This document shows, in pieces, positions 1 to 6,009 of a stretch of 11,802 nucleotides of DNA. Made by a program: the position numbers and the translations under genes. The stretch comes from Candidatus Sulfopaludibacter sp. SbA3. Its GTDB lineage: Bacteria > Acidobacteriota > Terriglobia > 2-12-FULL-54-10. The notes below the pieces were generated by a model. It did no database searches and was not told the DNA's origin. It saw only the letters and a program-made list of their open reading frames with translations. The DNA lies in NCBI GenBank assembly GCA_945865705.1, contig CAMBEY010000067.1:1-11802 (forward strand). The letters run 5' to 3'. How positions within the stretch are numbered: the stretch's first letter is position 1; the number at the start of each line of letters is the position of its first letter.

Positions 1-566
1 CCATCTCCGAGACCACCTATCCAATGGACGATCCGTTCTGGGTATTGGCGACTCAGAACCCGGTCGAACAGGAAGGTGTCTTCAGTCTGCCAGAAGCGCA
101 ACTTGACCGCTTCGCCATGATGATCCGCGTGGTTTATCCGACGCCGGAATATGAATTCAAGATGCTGGCCACCAAGCTTGAGGAATTGAGACTGGAAGCT
201 GTCGCGGAACCCGCCACGGTGGTTCAGATTCGCCACCTTGCCAGCAAGGTGCATGTGGACGACAAAGTTCGGCGCTACATCGTGGCCATTGGCCAGGCTA
301 CTCGCAGCACCAATTCGGATTGCCTGCCGATCGTGAAGGAGATGATTCAGTACGGCGTCTCTCCCCGCTCCTACCAGCACTTGCTGGCCATGGCGCGCTC
401 CGCGGCGTTCTTCCGCGGCAGAGATTACGTCTCGCCTTCCGACGTGAAATACATCGCCACGGACGTGTTGCACCACAGAATGACACGCACTATCCGCGCT
501 GAAGTTGAAGGTGTGACTACGGACGAAGTCGTCGCGGAAGTGTTACGCCGGACATCGATCCCATAG
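1..566 (+). CDS. MoxR-family AAA+ ATPase, C-terminal part (5' end outside window)
   Basis: The reading frame is open from base 3 (ISETTYP, then MDDPFW) to the TAG at 564-566, so the gene begins left of the window; the ATG at 24 is internal. The 187 visible residues cover the second half of a MoxR ATPase, roughly 320-330 aa when complete. The sensor-1 strand ends in ATQNP, the PEAQLDRF motif carries the arginine-finger region, and the helical lid has a sensor-2-like GVSPRS followed by YVSPSDVKYIATDVLHHR. The Walker A and B motifs lie upstream and cannot be checked. MoxR proteins are cytoplasmic chaperone-like ATPases that act with VWA-domain partners, often in metal insertion or envelope stress tolerance. 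The DUF58, BatD-like and VWA genes directly downstream fit that pairing. The family call is firm; the specific client is unknown. Confidence 0.95.
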   Translation, partial: ISETTYPMDDPFWVLATQNPVEQEGVFSLPEAQLDRFAMMIRVVYPTPEYEFKMLATKLEELRLEAVAEPATVVQIRHLASKVHVDDKVRRYIVAIGQATRSTNSDCLPIVKEMIQYGVSPRSYQHLLAMARSAAFFRGRDYVSPSDVKYIATDVLHHRMTRTIRAEVEGVTTDEVVAEVLRRTSIP

Positions 567-576
567 AGGATTCCAT

Positions 577-585
577 AAAGGGAGA
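577..585 (+). promoter_or_regulatory. Ribosome binding site deciding a TTG start
   Basis: The purine run AAAGGGAGA, with its GGGAG core, ends about 6-7 nt before the TTG at 592. No ATG or GTG in the same frame is better placed between the upstream stop and the conserved DUF58 core, so this site supports TTG as the initiation codon. Confidence 0.6.
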
Positions 586-591
586 AATTGG

Positions 592-1482
592 TTGCTGCCT
601 CCGGAGATCGCCAAAGAACTCGCGTACCTTGAGATTTCGGCCTCGCGCCGAATCCGCAGTCTGCGCTTCGGTCAGAGCCGAAGCCGCATTCGCGGTTCCG
701 GGTATGAATTCGAGAGTCATTACAAGTACCAGATCGGCGAAGATCTTCGCCGAGTGGATTGGAATGTTTCCGCGCGCATGCAGGACCTTTTCCTGAAGCG
801 GAACTATGAGGAAAAAGAAGTAGTCGTATTCATCGTGGCTGACGTGTCACGGTCCATGCGTTACTCAACTGCGGAATACTCCAAGCGCATGCGTATGGTT
901 CAGGTGGCTGCATCGTTGGCCTTTTCCGCCACGGAAGATAACTGCCATCTGGGATTCATGGCGTTCTCTGACAAAGTGGAAGCTTACGAGCCACCCCGAA
1001 AAGGGAAAGGGCATGTTTGGCGCGTCATCGATCGGCTCTATGGCATGGAGCGCAGCAACACGGGCACAAATTGGGAAACTGCCTTACGATTTCTGCGCAG
1101 CCGCCTGAATCGCATGTCGATCATCTTTCTGCTCTCAGATTTTGTTGCCAGTCCGGATACTAAGGATTTGCCGGACATCCCCGATTTCAAGGCGATCGCC
1201 CGGCGGCATGATATTGTGCCCATTATTTTTGAAGACCAACTGGAGACGAAACTACCCACTGGACATGGTCTACTGCGTTTTCGGTCGGCCGAGGGGAAGG
1301 GCGAAATGACCCTGAGTCTTTCCTCCAAACAACGCGATCAATATGAGGCGATTGTTGAGCGGCGCAAGCAGGGTTTGCGGGATTTGTTCTTTTCGCTGGG
1401 GCTGGAATGTATGTTCCTTCCCGTGAGCGAGCCATTTATGGATCCTCTGATGGAGTTATTTGAAAGGCGGAAGAAAGTATGA
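592..1482 (+). CDS. DUF58 domain protein with VWA-like fold
   Basis: This 296-aa cytoplasmic protein has no signal peptide or membrane segment. Residues about 35-75 carry the DUF58 signature: GSGYEFESHYKYQIGED, then LRRVDWNVSAR and FLKRNYEEKE. A VWA-like domain follows, with a complete MIDAS set: D84-x-S86-x-S88 (DVSRSM), a Thr in NTGTN (157/159), and D183 in LLSDF. DUF58 proteins are standard partners of MoxR ATPases; their exact biochemical role is poorly defined. The start is TTG at 592, backed by a good Shine-Dalgarno sequence and 25 nt after the moxR stop. The stop overlaps the next gene's ATG (ATGA), which indicates translational coupling. Unlike many DUF58 proteins it lacks N-terminal membrane helices, so it belongs to the short soluble type of about 300 aa. 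Family assignment is confident. Confidence 0.93.
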   Translation: MLPPEIAKELAYLEISASRRIRSLRFGQSRSRIRGSGYEFESHYKYQIGEDLRRVDWNVSARMQDLFLKRNYEEKEVVVFIVADVSRSMRYSTAEYSKRMRMVQVAASLAFSATEDNCHLGFMAFSDKVEAYEPPRKGKGHVWRVIDRLYGMERSNTGTNWETALRFLRSRLNRMSIIFLLSDFVASPDTKDLPDIPDFKAIARRHDIVPIIFEDQLETKLPTGHGLLRFRSAEGKGEMTLSLSSKQRDQYEAIVERRKQGLRDLFFSLGLECMFLPVSEPFMDPLMELFERRKKV

Positions 1483-2564
1483 ACAGGATACGTCAGAATT
1501 GGATTTTTGCGATTGTCGGACTGGCGCTGGCCGTGGTGTTGTTGCTGGCCACGCCTCGGAACCTCTCGGCTTGGCAGATGGGTGGCAGTGACCACGATGC
1601 CGGCGAAGAAGAGATGCTCACCGGAGAGACCAATCAATCGCGGCAGCCGCAGGGTGGCGCTCGTGGCAAGGCACCCGTGGTCCCCTCCAAGGAAATCGAG
1701 CTTACTACGCGTCTGGACCAGACAGCCGTCTGGGTTGGCGATCAGTTCCATTACGCGATCATTGTCGAGCACAAACCCACCGTCGAGTTCGTGTTGGACA
1801 ACTTGAATAAGGACACGATCAACATGGACCCGCTGCGGGTCTACAACGCCACCTACTCGGTCAGCGAGTTGATGAATGGGAATAAGCGGTTGTTCTTGGA
1901 TATCACGCTGGCTAGCTTCGCAGTGGGCGAGGACAAGTTGCAGATTCCTCAGTTGACGCTGTTCTTCTTCCGCAAGGATGCGACTACAGTCAGTGCGGAT
2001 GAGAAGGCCGCCGAAAGCCTGACAGTTCCTGGTCCTATCGTCGGACTCCGCAGCACGTTAACGCCCGATGCCGCTGACTTGCGCGATGCCGTAACGGTCA
2101 ATGGCTGGCCCAGGGATCGTTGGGTGTTTGCGGGCATTGGTTGGTTTGCCTTGAGCATACTGGTGCTCGGCGTAGCATGGGAGGGTTATGGAGTCTTCAA
2201 GGCGAGTACAGGGCGCACAGGTCCTGACCCCCGTAAGGCGATGGCCGCGATTCAGCAACGCTGGAGCGACTATGTCCCATCCGATTTCTCCGATCCTCAA
2301 AAGGTCATGGACTTCTATGGCCGCTCGTATCAAGACGTAAAAGCTTATGTTGGTCACATGATTGAAGTTCACACGGAAGGTTTGACGGCGGACGAAATGA
2401 AGGACGAACTGTCCCGTCAGTCTACCGAATCCTATCTTGCCGACAAGGTTGGCCGCGTCCTGGGTATGTGCGAAGACGTCCGCTACGGTCGCAATACCAA
2501 TGCGGTTGGTGATCCGTCCGGCTTTGTGGCCGATGTGCGCGATATTCTTCAGGCTGGCAGGTAA
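1479..2564 (+). CDS. BatD-like membrane protein of the MoxR/VWA operon
   Basis: This 361-aa protein has an N-terminal hydrophobic segment (residues 8-24) that could be a signal peptide or anchor, and a Gly/Gln-rich linker (35-70). A beta-rich periplasmic domain follows (about 71-185), opening with a typical BatD-style strand in which a ligand or partner face is introduced by TAVWVGDQF. A second membrane helix spans 214-236. The cytoplasmic helical tail (about 240-360) includes LSRQS, VLGMCEDVRYG and a terminal DVRDIL, matching the tails of BatD/DUF4381-type proteins in these operons. Its ATG overlaps the DUF58 stop by 4 nt, with GGAAG a few bases upstream. Position between DUF58 and the membrane VWA gene fits a membrane scaffold linking the cytoplasmic MoxR/DUF58 pair to the periplasm. 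Similarity is by architecture and short motifs, not strict identity, so function is inferred. Confidence 0.7.
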   Translation: MNRIRQNWIFAIVGLALAVVLLLATPRNLSAWQMGGSDHDAGEEEMLTGETNQSRQPQGGARGKAPVVPSKEIELTTRLDQTAVWVGDQFHYAIIVEHKPTVEFVLDNLNKDTINMDPLRVYNATYSVSELMNGNKRLFLDITLASFAVGEDKLQIPQLTLFFFRKDATTVSADEKAAESLTVPGPIVGLRSTLTPDAADLRDAVTVNGWPRDRWVFAGIGWFALSILVLGVAWEGYGVFKASTGRTGPDPRKAMAAIQQRWSDYVPSDFSDPQKVMDFYGRSYQDVKAYVGHMIEVHTEGLTADEMKDELSRQSTESYLADKVGRVLGMCEDVRYGRNTNAVGDPSGFVADVRDILQAGR

Positions 2565-2614
2565 TCGGCATTCTGCATCCAGTAAATACGGGTGGAGAGA
2601 CCACAAGCGACGCT

Positions 2615-2620
2615 TAAGGA
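2615..2620 (+). promoter_or_regulatory. Ribosome binding site of the VWA gene
   Basis: TAAGGA lies 6 nt before the ATG at 2627. It fixes this start, after a 62-nt gap that otherwise shows no hairpin with a T-run, so read-through from the preceding gene is likely. Confidence 0.6.
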
Positions 2621-2626
2621 ACAAGA

Positions 2627-3664
2627 ATGGATTTGGGCATCAGCTTCACGCATCTCGAGATTGCTCTCTACGTAATTCCTCCGCTTGTGCTGCTGTTGAT
2701 TTATCGGTTGCTGCGGCGAAATTACTGGAGCAATTCCCTCGTCGACATCATGAACGAGGAGATTGGTCCTCCCAATCCGGTGCTCCGCTTACCGCGTTTG
2801 CTTGAAGTTGCCGCATTGGGATTCCTCCTGGTTGCACTGCTGGGGCCGGTCTTTCCGTTTCAGTTGAATCGCATCGAGCGCGGCGGATTGCAGATCATGT
2901 TCGTGCTGGATCTTTCGCAGAGCATGGAAGAACCTATTGGGCGCGGTGCCAATGTGTCGGCTGTTACCACCGTAAACGCCTCACCTCCGCCGCAGTTCTC
3001 CAATCAGAGCACGGTAGCTCCACCGCCTACCGCCGGCAGCAAGATGGAGGCAGTAAAGGCTAGCGCCTTGGCATTTGTCAATAAACGCCCCGGGGATGCC
3101 ATCGGACTCTCCGTTTTTTCCAACAATGGCTATGTGGTCAGCCCAGCGACGTTTGATCATGAGAGCCTCATACAGTATTTGCACATGACTGGAACCCACA
3201 CACTCGTCAATGAGGGGTTCACTGCTATCGGCGAAGGATTGAACTCCGCCAATCGGTATTTTGCCTTCAGCCGCCAGAAGAACCGCAAGCAGTCCAAGGG
3301 TCAGGTCATCATCTTATTTACAGACGGCGACAACAATTACGGTCGCGATCCCATGACCGAGGTGGAGCGCGCGAAGACCGAGGGCACCAAGATTTACATG
3401 ATGGGTGTGGCGCTCCAGCCAGGCGCATCCCAGCAGATTGCCAATGCCGTTTACTCCACCGGTGGACAATACTACGACGTTCGCAATCCAGGGCACCTCG
3501 AAGGTGCATTCAACCAGATTAATGATATTGAGAAGGGTATTTTCTATACTCTCCAGCTTACCGAAAATCAGCCGGCCTACTTCATCTTCGTTCTTCTGGC
3601 GCTGGGATGCCTTGCGTTAAGGCTCTTGCTGCACGCGATCCCGCAATTTGTTGACCTCAGTTAA
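2627..3664 (+). CDS. BatA/BatB-like membrane-anchored VWA protein
   Basis: This 345-aa protein has the BatA/BatB layout: helix 1 (residues about 12-29), a short loop, helix 2 (about 60-78), a VWA domain (88-300) and a C-terminal helix (about 317-337). The MIDAS is complete, with D95-L-S97-Q-S99 (FVLDLSQSM), T199 (GFTAIGEG) and D233 (LFTDGDNN). Such proteins expose a metal-dependent protein-binding VWA domain at the inner membrane and work with MoxR and DUF58 partners. An unusual insert rich in Pro, Ser, Thr, Asn and Val (about 106-138) sits between the MIDAS strand and the following helix, where family members normally have only a short loop containing basic residues. It is the last gene of the cluster: no second VWA gene or TPR protein follows. 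The ATG has a good Shine-Dalgarno sequence. The call is confident; BatA versus BatB cannot be decided. Confidence 0.9.
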   Translation: MDLGISFTHLEIALYVIPPLVLLLIYRLLRRNYWSNSLVDIMNEEIGPPNPVLRLPRLLEVAALGFLLVALLGPVFPFQLNRIERGGLQIMFVLDLSQSMEEPIGRGANVSAVTTVNASPPPQFSNQSTVAPPPTAGSKMEAVKASALAFVNKRPGDAIGLSVFSNNGYVVSPATFDHESLIQYLHMTGTHTLVNEGFTAIGEGLNSANRYFAFSRQKNRKQSKGQVIILFTDGDNNYGRDPMTEVERAKTEGTKIYMMGVALQPGASQQIANAVYSTGGQYYDVRNPGHLEGAFNQINDIEKGIFYTLQLTENQPAYFIFVLLALGCLALRLLLHAIPQFVDLS

Positions 3665-3908
3665 GCCGCCTTGGCTACTACTGAAGTCAGCGGGCCCAAG
3701 AGGGCGTCCCGATCAGGGAGAGTCAACTGTTGTACGGGCACAACATTACCGCCCCCTGCCATTTGCTGCCTCACTCATTGCTCGTCTCTATTCAATTTCT
3801 GGACCGGTCAACTCGCGCTGGTTGGCCAAGGTTGTTTGGTCACCAAGAGCGCAGGCAACTCGGCATCTTGCGGGCGGAATCTAACTCTTTAGAAAGGACC
3901 TTCATCAG
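3665..3908 (+). other. Non-coding leader between the VWA and cohesin-like genes
   Basis: This 244-nt gap holds only overlapping short frames with no recognisable protein content. A 6-bp perfect inverted repeat (TGTTGT at 3728-3733, ACAACA at 3740-3745, 6-nt loop) and a 5-bp one (TCTAA 3880-3884, TTAGA 3889-3893) are present, the second touching the ribosome binding site. Neither is followed by a T-run, so neither is a convincing terminator. The promoter of the cohesin-like gene is expected here, but I cannot pick one with confidence. Confidence 0.5.
3893..3898 (+). promoter_or_regulatory. Ribosome binding site of the cohesin-like gene
   Basis: AAAGGA lies 10 nt before the ATG at 3909 and supports that start. 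The small TCTAA/TTAGA inverted repeat overlaps its first base. Confidence 0.5.
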
Positions 3909-4523
3909 ATGATTGGCTCTCGTAGCAAAATCGCGAATAAGAGATTGCTTGCCGCGATCCTACTCGCAGTTATCTCCTCGGCGAATCTATATTCTCAGGG
4001 GGGGGCCATCGCGCAACCCCCTGTGGATCCCAAGACGACCACTCGACTGACGCTGGGGAGTGCCTCTGGACTGCCCGGCTCCTCGGTCGTTGTCCCAATC
4101 TACTTCACGCCTGCCGAACAGGAAGCCGTGGGACAGGCCAGCCTGACTATCAGTTTTGTCAGCAAGAACCTGAAATTTTCCAAAGTCGATCTCGGGGCCG
4201 CCGCCGAGTTGGGCAATGTGGAGATCAAGACGGAAACCAAAGATGGCAAGAACGATCAGGGTTTGGAGACCACCGCGCTGACCGTGCGCGCCAGCGTTCC
4301 CGGCGAGGCAGGCAAAGCGATACCCTCTGGACTCCTTGGTTATCTCTCCTTTAACATTCTGGAGACGGCGGTTCCCGCGAACATCTCGCTGCGCGCGGAG
4401 GCTTCCGCTCAGTTAGCGGGAAGCAGTAAAGCGGCTGGCGACGTTCGCGCCTTTGGTGCTCAGGTAGAAGTACTCGCCGAGGGAGAAGGCGGCATGGTGG
4501 CGTGTTTCTTTTTTACACACTAA
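3909..4523 (+). CDS. Secreted cohesin-domain-like protein
   Basis: This 204-aa protein begins with a signal peptide: basic residues to position 12, a hydrophobic core at 13-25, and likely cleavage after AIA at 33-35. Residues about 44-190 resemble a cohesin/CBM2-3-like beta-sandwich, with typical strands TRLTLGSASGLPGSSVVVPI, ASLTISFVSKNLKFSKVDLG and GLLGYLSFNI. Cohesins bind dockerins in cellulosomes, but single-domain versions are scattered through non-cellulolytic bacteria with unknown partners. No dockerin repeat is visible anywhere in this window. The tail ends abruptly in GGMVACFFFTH after the last strand, with no anchor or sorting signal that I recognise. A G8 tract at 3998-4005 lies within the end of the signal sequence, so one-base slippage would abolish the protein. 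The start is supported by AAAGGA. It lies alone between two operons, and its link to either is uncertain. Confidence 0.72.
   Translation: MIGSRSKIANKRLLAAILLAVISSANLYSQGGAIAQPPVDPKTTTRLTLGSASGLPGSSVVVPIYFTPAEQEAVGQASLTISFVSKNLKFSKVDLGAAAELGNVEIKTETKDGKNDQGLETTALTVRASVPGEAGKAIPSGLLGYLSFNILETAVPANISLRAEASAQLAGSSKAAGDVRAFGAQVEVLAEGEGGMVACFFFTH
3996..4023 (+). repeat. G8 homopolymer forming a 7-bp hairpin early in the cohesin-like gene
   Basis: Eight consecutive G (3998-4005) are part of a perfect 7-bp inverted repeat: CAGGGGG (3996-4002) pairs with CCCCCTG (4017-4023) across a 14-nt loop. It lies within codons 30-39, at the signal peptide cleavage region. The sequence is seen directly; any role in slippage or translation control is inference. 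Confidence 0.6.
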
Positions 4524-4612
4524 CCAACGAGGTTTACCGGGATGGCTCGGAAATAAAATACTGGACTCATTGTGAAACACCGTTATTGCAGGACAATGAT
4601 TGTGGCCACGTC

Positions 4613-5365
4613 ATGACAAGCAGATACAAAAGGTCTCGGATTTTCGGAAACCCCATAGCGACTGTGGGGTGCGCAGGATTCCTGTTCGTCATGCTTGCCG
4701 CATATTGTCAATCTGCGCAAGCTCAACAGCCATCCAACCGGGGTGCTGGGGACAATTCACCGGTTACACTTACGCAATTTCGAGAAATGATCGCGAAGAA
4801 TCAGCCTAAGCCGGCCAATACCAAAGTTCCCCCTCCTCCTCCCGATTTCAGTGCAATCGACAATGACTTCCTCCAAATTCTGCTGGCGCAAGCTCGTGCC
4901 TCCGCCGCTCGCCAGAGTCAGGACCGCCTTGCCGGCTGGAATAAAGCCATTCAGCCCCGACTGGAGACCCAGAGCATTTCGTCGCTGGATGCCGAAATAC
5001 TCGCACATGCTGAAAAGCAGGCGGCTTCTGAAGTGGCACGGTTGGAAGCCAATCTGCGGCACGCCATCGCGCGAGCCAACGCCGTAGCGGGACGTCCAAC
5101 AGCAGTGCCTTTGTTGGCCGTCGTCGAGCCGGCCCCGCCCTCCAACGAGGATGCGCCAGGGCTCGAATTGTTCGAGAAGGATGTTGTCCCACGCGGGCAG
5201 GAACTGCTCAAGAAATTATTCCAATCCTACTCGGTGAGCGGCGTTTCCATCAGCGAACTTCTCTGGCAGGAACGGCAGGCCACTCAAGTGGAAATGAATT
5301 ATCGCGTGTGGGCGGTTACGGCGGCATTCGAGGCTACCGTTAACGCTTCGTCCGGCGGTCGATAA
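4613..5365 (+). CDS. Short exported helical protein resembling a reduced TolC-type outer membrane factor
   Basis: The open frame extends back to 4502, but ATG 4613 is chosen because it directly precedes a good signal peptide: basic n-region SRYKRSR, hydrophobic core about 16-31, and cleavage after AQA at 35-37. No clear Shine-Dalgarno sequence precedes it. The mature part (to 250 aa) has a Pro-rich stretch (PPPPPDF, about 73-79) and then long helices. Residues 130-161 read like the end of the first TolC repeat (ASEVARLEANLRHAIARANA, then VAGRP). Residues 191-240 read like the end of the second repeat (VVPRGQELL, SYSVSGVSISELLWQERQ, EMNYRVWAVTAAF). The segments that would supply the beta-barrel strands and most of repeat 2 appear to be missing; TolC/CusC proteins are usually 400-480 aa. 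Position at the head of an RND operon fits an outer-membrane-factor relative. A plain coiled-coil periplasmic protein remains possible. Confidence 0.55.
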   Translation: MTSRYKRSRIFGNPIATVGCAGFLFVMLAAYCQSAQAQQPSNRGAGDNSPVTLTQFREMIAKNQPKPANTKVPPPPPDFSAIDNDFLQILLAQARASAARQSQDRLAGWNKAIQPRLETQSISSLDAEILAHAEKQAASEVARLEANLRHAIARANAVAGRPTAVPLLAVVEPAPPSNEDAPGLELFEKDVVPRGQELLKKLFQSYSVSGVSISELLWQERQATQVEMNYRVWAVTAAFEATVNASSGGR

Positions 5366-5394
5366 GCAGTCGATAACGGGCAGGGAATCGGAAA

Positions 5395-5406
5395 TCCAGG
5401 CCTGGA
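5395..5406. promoter_or_regulatory. 12-bp perfect palindrome upstream of the FMN-binding-like gene
   Basis: TCCAGGCCTGGA reads the same on both strands and abuts the ribosome binding site AAGGAG (5406-5411) of the gene starting at 5424. It could be a regulator site or a small mRNA hairpin. At this length chance is also possible. Confidence 0.3.
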
Positions 5407-5423
5407 AGGAGTAAAATCAAGGT

Positions 5424-5996
5424 ATGAGAGTCCCGCTTGCACCATATCGCCCATATCTTTGGTTTGCCTTGGCCGTGATTCTCAGTTCCTTGCCGTCTCT
5501 TCCCTTGGTGGCCCACGAATCTGGATTCCCTGAAAAGACCCTGAAGAGCGTTTTCCCGGAGGCTACCGGATTTACGGCGCGCAAAAAATCGCTGTCCGCC
5601 GCGCAGGTAAAGCGCATTGAACAGGCTTCCGGCAGTAAGCTCCACGCCAATGATAATCCCGCCACTTTCTATGTGGCAGTCGGTAAGAGCGGCGATGGCT
5701 CGGGCGTGCTCGGCATGGTGCTTGTGGTGGACACCAAGGGCCCGAAGGGCGCTATCGATATGGCGATCGGATTGAAGAGAGATATGACCATTCATCGCGT
5801 CGTCATCGTGTTGAACAAGGACGATCCCGGTCTTGCCGCCGCCACGTTTCTGGATCAATTCAAAGGCAAGAATTCCGCCGCGCCGTTAACGGTGGGTAAG
5901 GATATTCGATACTCCGGGGCGGCTGCAGCAGCGGAGGCGGTTGCCGCCACAGTCCGCCGTGGGTTGCAAATATTGACCGAGGCTGGCAAGCCATAA
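5424..5996 (+). CDS. Secreted FMN-binding-domain-like protein with degenerate flavinylation motif
   Basis: This 190-aa protein has a signal peptide (hydrophobic core about 12-29, cleavage near LVA/HES). Its C-terminal two thirds follow the FMN_bind layout seen in RnfG/NqrC and NosR: GAIDMAIGLKRDMTIHRVVI, then LNKDDPGL, FLDQFKGKN, and the terminal DIRYSGAAAAAEAV helix. In family members the last motif is D-x-x-S/T-G-A-T/S, where ApbE attaches FMN to the Thr/Ser. Here S164-G-A is followed by Ala residues, and three rather than two residues separate Asp from Ser, so covalent flavinylation looks impossible. Non-covalent binding or a purely structural role remains open. AAGGAG lies 12 nt upstream of the ATG. 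The gene sits 58 nt after the TolC-like gene and 13 nt before the first adaptor, so it is almost certainly part of the efflux operon. Domain call is fairly confident; function is unknown. Confidence 0.72.
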   Translation: MRVPLAPYRPYLWFALAVILSSLPSLPLVAHESGFPEKTLKSVFPEATGFTARKKSLSAAQVKRIEQASGSKLHANDNPATFYVAVGKSGDGSGVLGMVLVVDTKGPKGAIDMAIGLKRDMTIHRVVIVLNKDDPGLAAATFLDQFKGKNSAAPLTVGKDIRYSGAAAAAEAVAATVRRGLQILTEAGKP

Positions 5997-6009
5997 GAGT
6001 GACCGTCGA

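Noticed and set aside
2058..2624. Minus-strand open frame (188 aa) opposite the BatD-like gene
   Set aside because: It lies antisense to a translationally coupled gene in a consistent operon and has no recognisable content.
3648..3912. Three overlapping short + strand frames in the leader before the cohesin-like gene
   Set aside because: They are low-complexity, lack good ribosome sites, overlap one another in different frames and match no known family.
4501..4520. GTGT, T-run, ACAC stretch as a possible terminator at the cohesin-like stop
   Set aside because: The stem is only 4 bp and the T-run lies in the loop, not after the stem, so it does not fit an intrinsic terminator.
4502..4612. 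N-terminal extension of the TolC-like frame from GTG 4502
   Set aside because: It would overlap the cohesin-like gene and bury the signal peptide behind 37 residues; ATG 4613 gives a normal exported N terminus.
5358..5376. Direct repeat GTCGATAA at 5358-5365 and 5369-5376
   Set aside because: Two 8-bp copies 3 nt apart spanning a stop codon, with no further copies; most likely chance, and not an insertion scar since no element is nearby.
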